DNA from: JASFQI01 sp050115555
Lineage (GTDB): Bacteria; Desulfobacterota; DSM-4660; Desulfatiglandales; HGW-15
Length of the DNA: 8,549 nucleotides
Direction of reading: 5' to 3'
Assembly: GCA_050115555.1 (NCBI GenBank)
Contig: JASFQI010000213.1
Location: forward strand, 1 to 8,549
Part shown: piece after piece, positions 6,617 through 8,549 of the stretch
How positions within the stretch are numbered: position 1 is the first letter of the stretch
How the letters are laid out: each line of letters opens with the position of its first letter
Made by a program: the position numbers and the translations under genes
The notes under the pieces: generated by a model
Database searches by the model: none
The model's input: the letters and a program-made list of their open reading frames with translations, nothing else
Told to the model about the DNA's origin: nothing

Positions 6617-7483
6617 TCATGCATCGGCCATCCATTCAAAGGGCGTACCGTGAAGCGCTTTTTGGACCTGTTCAAGGTCTCGAACCAGCTGCCGCAGCGG
6701 GAATGGGTTGGTTTTCCTGTAGCGGACCGTGACGGCTTCCGGCCGCTCGCCCAGGAAAGAGCAAACACGCTGGTATCCCTTCACCGGATCGGAGTACAGA
6801 TCCTCCTCATAGGTGAGTCGCAGCATTCGTTTTCCCTTGAGCAGGCCTTCGAGCTCGATGAATCGATCTCGGTAATCCTCCAGAAAAGCCAGGAGAGGCT
6901 TCCTTTCACGGTCGATTCCGATCTCACCGGGCCCTACATCGATCGGCTCTGGAAGGACCGGGGCCTTGCTTCGAAATGGCTGGTGCCATTTCCCCGTACG
7001 GGCGGCAATCAGGCTGGATACCACGGCACGCAGGGTGTTTTTTCGCTCCAGAAGGATGAAATGCCGAAATCCGATGTCATGGATACGATCGATGTAGTCG
7101 AATAAAGACACTCCAAAGAGGTTGAGATGGAAGAACTTCACCTCCATGCCGTAGTGGAAGGGCCCTGACCACGCCAGCCGCCTGCTCAGGTATTCCACGG
7201 GATCCATTTGTTTGGCTGCCTTTGCAAGCGGCCGCCGCCGCATCTCCATTGACTGGAACCACTGCTCATAGATCTCAGAATCCCAGCATATGCGGCGGTG
7301 CTGGTTCAGCAGATTCCCCAGGACGCTGCTGCCGCACCGTCCGATGTGAAAAAGGACCACCTTCTTTCGAGGCCATCGGGCTGAAAAAAGGGCTCGGCCT
7401 CGTGATCTTGAAAGGGCCTTCAGCCGCCAGTGAAGATCATGGCCGTAAGGCAGCAGGCTGAAAATGGAATCAATGCGCATCAT
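6617..7483 (-). CDS. PAPS-dependent sulfotransferase family protein
   Basis: A 288-residue protein that should move sulfate from PAPS to a hydroxyl (or amine) of a carbohydrate or lipid. Numbering from the 7483 ATG, VVLFHIGRCGSSVLGNLL (42-59) is the 5'-phosphosulfate loop in the GRCGSS form common in bacterial members. LLERKNTLRAVVSS (144-157) fits the 3'-phosphate-binding element, with R147 and S156/S157 as candidate ligands. LRLTYEEDLYSDP further on matches the family's conserved YEDL-like segment. There is no signal peptide or membrane span. The start is uncertain: ATG codons at 7573, 7525, 7483 and 7480 share the frame. I chose 7483 because it gives a short 14-nt overlap with the methyltransferase stop, fitting reinitiation; none has a good ribosome site. 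Its place between a methyltransferase and a glycosyltransferase argues for glycan sulfation. The acceptor is unknown. Confidence 0.88.
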   Translation of the reverse strand: MMRIDSIFSLLPYGHDLHWRLKALSRSRGRALFSARWPRKKVVLFHIGRCGSSVLGNLLNQHRRICWDSEIYEQWFQSMEMRRRPLAKAAKQMDPVEYLSRRLAWSGPFHYGMEVKFFHLNLFGVSLFDYIDRIHDIGFRHFILLERKNTLRAVVSSLIAARTGKWHQPFRSKAPVLPEPIDVGPGEIGIDRERKPLLAFLEDYRDRFIELEGLLKGKRMLRLTYEEDLYSDPVKGYQRVCSFLGERPEAVTVRYRKTNPFPLRQLVRDLEQVQKALHGTPFEWMADA

Positions 7484-8249
7484 GCAATGGTTTGACGGCC
7501 CGGATATAGATCGACTCGCAATCATCACCTTTTGGCCAGATCTCTGGAAACCGGGATCGTAGCGCTCGCTCATCCACGCGCTGGACGTCCATGAACCCCG
7601 CGGTGGCGAGGGCCCATGTCAAAATCTCCTCATCGTAAAGGTTTCTGTGCTCGCCATACTGGTGGAAGTAATCATTGACCATATACGCGAGCGGCAAATG
7701 ATGAACCAATTCTTTTTGACGGGATGGGATCGATTCCAAGGGACGACGTCGTGAAGGTAAGCCAACGTCATAGGCGGGCCAGCGACGCCTGCGATCCTCC
7801 AGGAGCTGATTGAGCTTGCCCGTAAGGTAGGCGCGGCATACCTTTTCCATATCCGGGCAGGCCAGCCAGAGCTCCCCGCCGGGGCACAAAAGCCGGTGAA
7901 GCTCGAAGAGCAGCGGAAGGCATTCGTCCAGCAGGTCCAGGTGTTCGATGAAATGGAGACTGATAATGACGTGAAAGGAACCGCCGGCCCAGGGAAGCCG
8001 TCCGGCTGCAACATCCACGTTGTAATCGCTGTTTTTCAGGTCGATATTCAACCAGCCGGCATACTTCCTCATTCCACATCCCACGTTTAGGCGAGGACAC
8101 GGGGGATCGAGGTCATGGCATTTCCGCCGCTTGATTCGCACGAGAAATCGTTCGAGATCCTGTTGGATGAATATTGCGGTAGGATATCGAAAGAAACGTG
8201 ACCCGAATCGGAAATAGAGTTTTCGGAGATTTTCAAATACAGAGGACAT
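7470..8249 (-). CDS. Class I SAM-dependent methyltransferase
   Basis: A 259-residue protein with a Rossmann methyltransferase core. Motif I is LNVGCG (54-59); GWLNIDL (65-71) supplies the acidic residue (D70) for the SAM ribose; LPWAGGSFHVIISLHFIEHL (85-104) covers motifs II-III; LLCPGGELWLACPD (120-133) is the post-motif strand. The C-terminal part (YHQYGEH-like stretch, YDEEIL, GFMDVQRV) is typical of methyltransferases in polysaccharide clusters. The first 50 residues are basic and aromatic (LRKLYFRFGSRFFRYP) and may touch the membrane or acceptor. ATG 8249 was chosen with GGATGGGAT just upstream. An ATG at 8282 and a TTG at 8351 in the same frame are possible, and the frame has no stop until 8408-8406. 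It overlaps the sulfotransferase by 14 nt. It may O-methylate a sugar; the family also includes other acceptors. Confidence 0.87.
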   Translation of the reverse strand: MSSVFENLRKLYFRFGSRFFRYPTAIFIQQDLERFLVRIKRRKCHDLDPPCPRLNVGCGMRKYAGWLNIDLKNSDYNVDVAAGRLPWAGGSFHVIISLHFIEHLDLLDECLPLLFELHRLLCPGGELWLACPDMEKVCRAYLTGKLNQLLEDRRRRWPAYDVGLPSRRRPLESIPSRQKELVHHLPLAYMVNDYFHQYGEHRNLYDEEILTWALATAGFMDVQRVDERALRSRFPEIWPKGDDCESIYIRAVKPLHDAH

Positions 8250-8305
8250 ATCATCCCATCCATTCAACTCGAATTTCCGCATCTTGGGAAGTAATGATTG
8301 ATGGC

Positions 8306-8311
8306 ATTGTA
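8306..8311 (-). promoter_or_regulatory. Possible -10 element ahead of the glycan operon
   Basis: TACAAT on the minus strand (5 of 6 to consensus), about 57 nt upstream of the methyltransferase ATG at 8249. The -35 position (17-nt spacing) is occupied by GAATCT, a poor match, so any promoter here would need an activator or be weak. If real, it places the methyltransferase start at 8282 or 8249, not 8351. Confidence 0.25.
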
Positions 8312-8329
8312 AAAAGTCCGGGATCCAGA

Positions 8330-8348
8330 GATTCGCCTCTAGCGAATC
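8330..8348. repeat. 7-bp inverted repeat, GATTCGC-N5-GCGAATC
   Basis: A perfect 7-bp inverted repeat with a 5-nt centre. It lies 19 nt upstream of the TACAAT element and so overlaps the place of a -35 box. It could be an operator or a small hairpin. If the frame from the TTG at 8351 were used, the repeat would instead be coding. Confidence 0.4.
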
Positions 8349-8351
8349 CAA

Positions 8352-8549
8352 GGTGTTACAGCGTAGGCAGCAGCAGTCGAGCGGTTTTTTGCCAAGCTTC
8401 AGTTCCTACCACACCCTCAATCAAAATACCAACAGGGGGAGGACCATGTCAGAAGATTCAAGGCCGGACGTCACAGGGTACACCTTCCGGACGTTCGGTC
8501 TCTTCTCCGCTCTCTCGGTTCCCTGATATGGATGCGTGATCGTTTTCCT
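8352..8549. other. Right-edge stretch without a recognised gene
   Basis: About 200 bases with no protein I recognise. The minus-strand frame of the methyltransferase stays open to 8405 but has no ATG above 8282. A different minus frame is open from the edge to a TGA at 8423-8421 (42 residues) and could be the tail of an upstream gene. On the plus strand there is only a 26-codon frame. The octamer CCGGACGT occurs twice, 23 nt apart, near 8464 and 8487. I see no tRNA, terminator or insertion-sequence end. Confidence 0.5.
8446..8526 (+). CDS. Very small plus-strand frame with a good ribosome site, doubtful gene
   Basis: 26 codons (MSEDSRPDVTGYTF...) ending in TGA. AACAGGGGGAGGACC directly precedes the ATG, a purine-rich site that could serve as a Shine-Dalgarno sequence at 3-6 nt spacing. 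It would be divergent from everything else here. No motif or membrane segment is visible, and no promoter was identified. It may be a leader peptide for a gene beyond the edge, a decayed 5' end, or chance. Confidence 0.15.
   Translation: MSEDSRPDVTGYTFRTFGLFSALSVP

Noticed and set aside
6523..6768. 82-residue N-terminal extension of the glycosyltransferase frame
   Set aside because: It overlaps the sulfotransferase coding region, is rich in Arg/Pro/Gly without structure, and GT2 proteins start near the first strand.
1..8549. CRISPR array, tRNA/rRNA, insertion sequence or phage genes
   Set aside because: No regularly spaced repeats, RNA gene signatures, transposase motifs or paired terminal inverted repeats were seen on either strand.

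Overview
All seven recognisable genes in this window lie on the minus strand. The DNA is GC-rich, and the gene order supports a Gram-negative bacterium making a modified surface or secreted glycan. A Desulfobacterota/Deltaproteobacteria-like source is a guess from general style; there is no rRNA, ribosomal protein or other phylogenetic marker to test it.

Reading in the direction of transcription, from the right edge leftwards, the first block (8249 to 2196) is a probable operon of glycan-building and glycan-decorating enzymes. It holds a class I SAM methyltransferase (8249-7470), a PAPS-type sulfotransferase overlapping it by 14 nt (7483-6617), a family 2 glycosyltransferase (6522-5617), a large fusion protein 22 nt further on (5594-3324), and a second family 2 glycosyltransferase (3203-2196). 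The fusion joins an alpha/beta-hydrolase-like domain to a B12-binding-like domain and a radical SAM domain. No polymerase, flippase, export protein or nucleotide-sugar pathway gene is inside the window, so the glycan is unknown. Methyl, sulfate and radical-SAM chemistry together suggest a decorated product.

The second block (2043 to beyond base 1) is a regulatory pair: an ECF sigma factor (2043-1507) whose stop codon overlaps the start of a YfbK-like von Willebrand A membrane protein (TAATG junction). Read from the coupled start, the vWA protein has a charged cytoplasmic N-terminus of about 63 residues, one membrane segment and an outer vWA module, which is the layout of a membrane anti-sigma factor. 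A second, near-ideal ribosome binding site inside the same frame would start a form lacking the cytoplasmic part. The gene runs off the left edge.

Points most worth a second look are the ECF/vWA pair with its dual start, the hydrolase/B12/radical-SAM fusion, and the unusual CX4CX2C spacing of its cluster-binding cysteines. Non-coding signals are modest: three possible promoters, an inverted repeat between the sulfotransferase and the glycosyltransferase, a 10-bp palindrome nearby, and a 7-bp inverted repeat upstream of the methyltransferase. The last 200 bases (8350-8549) hold nothing I recognise.
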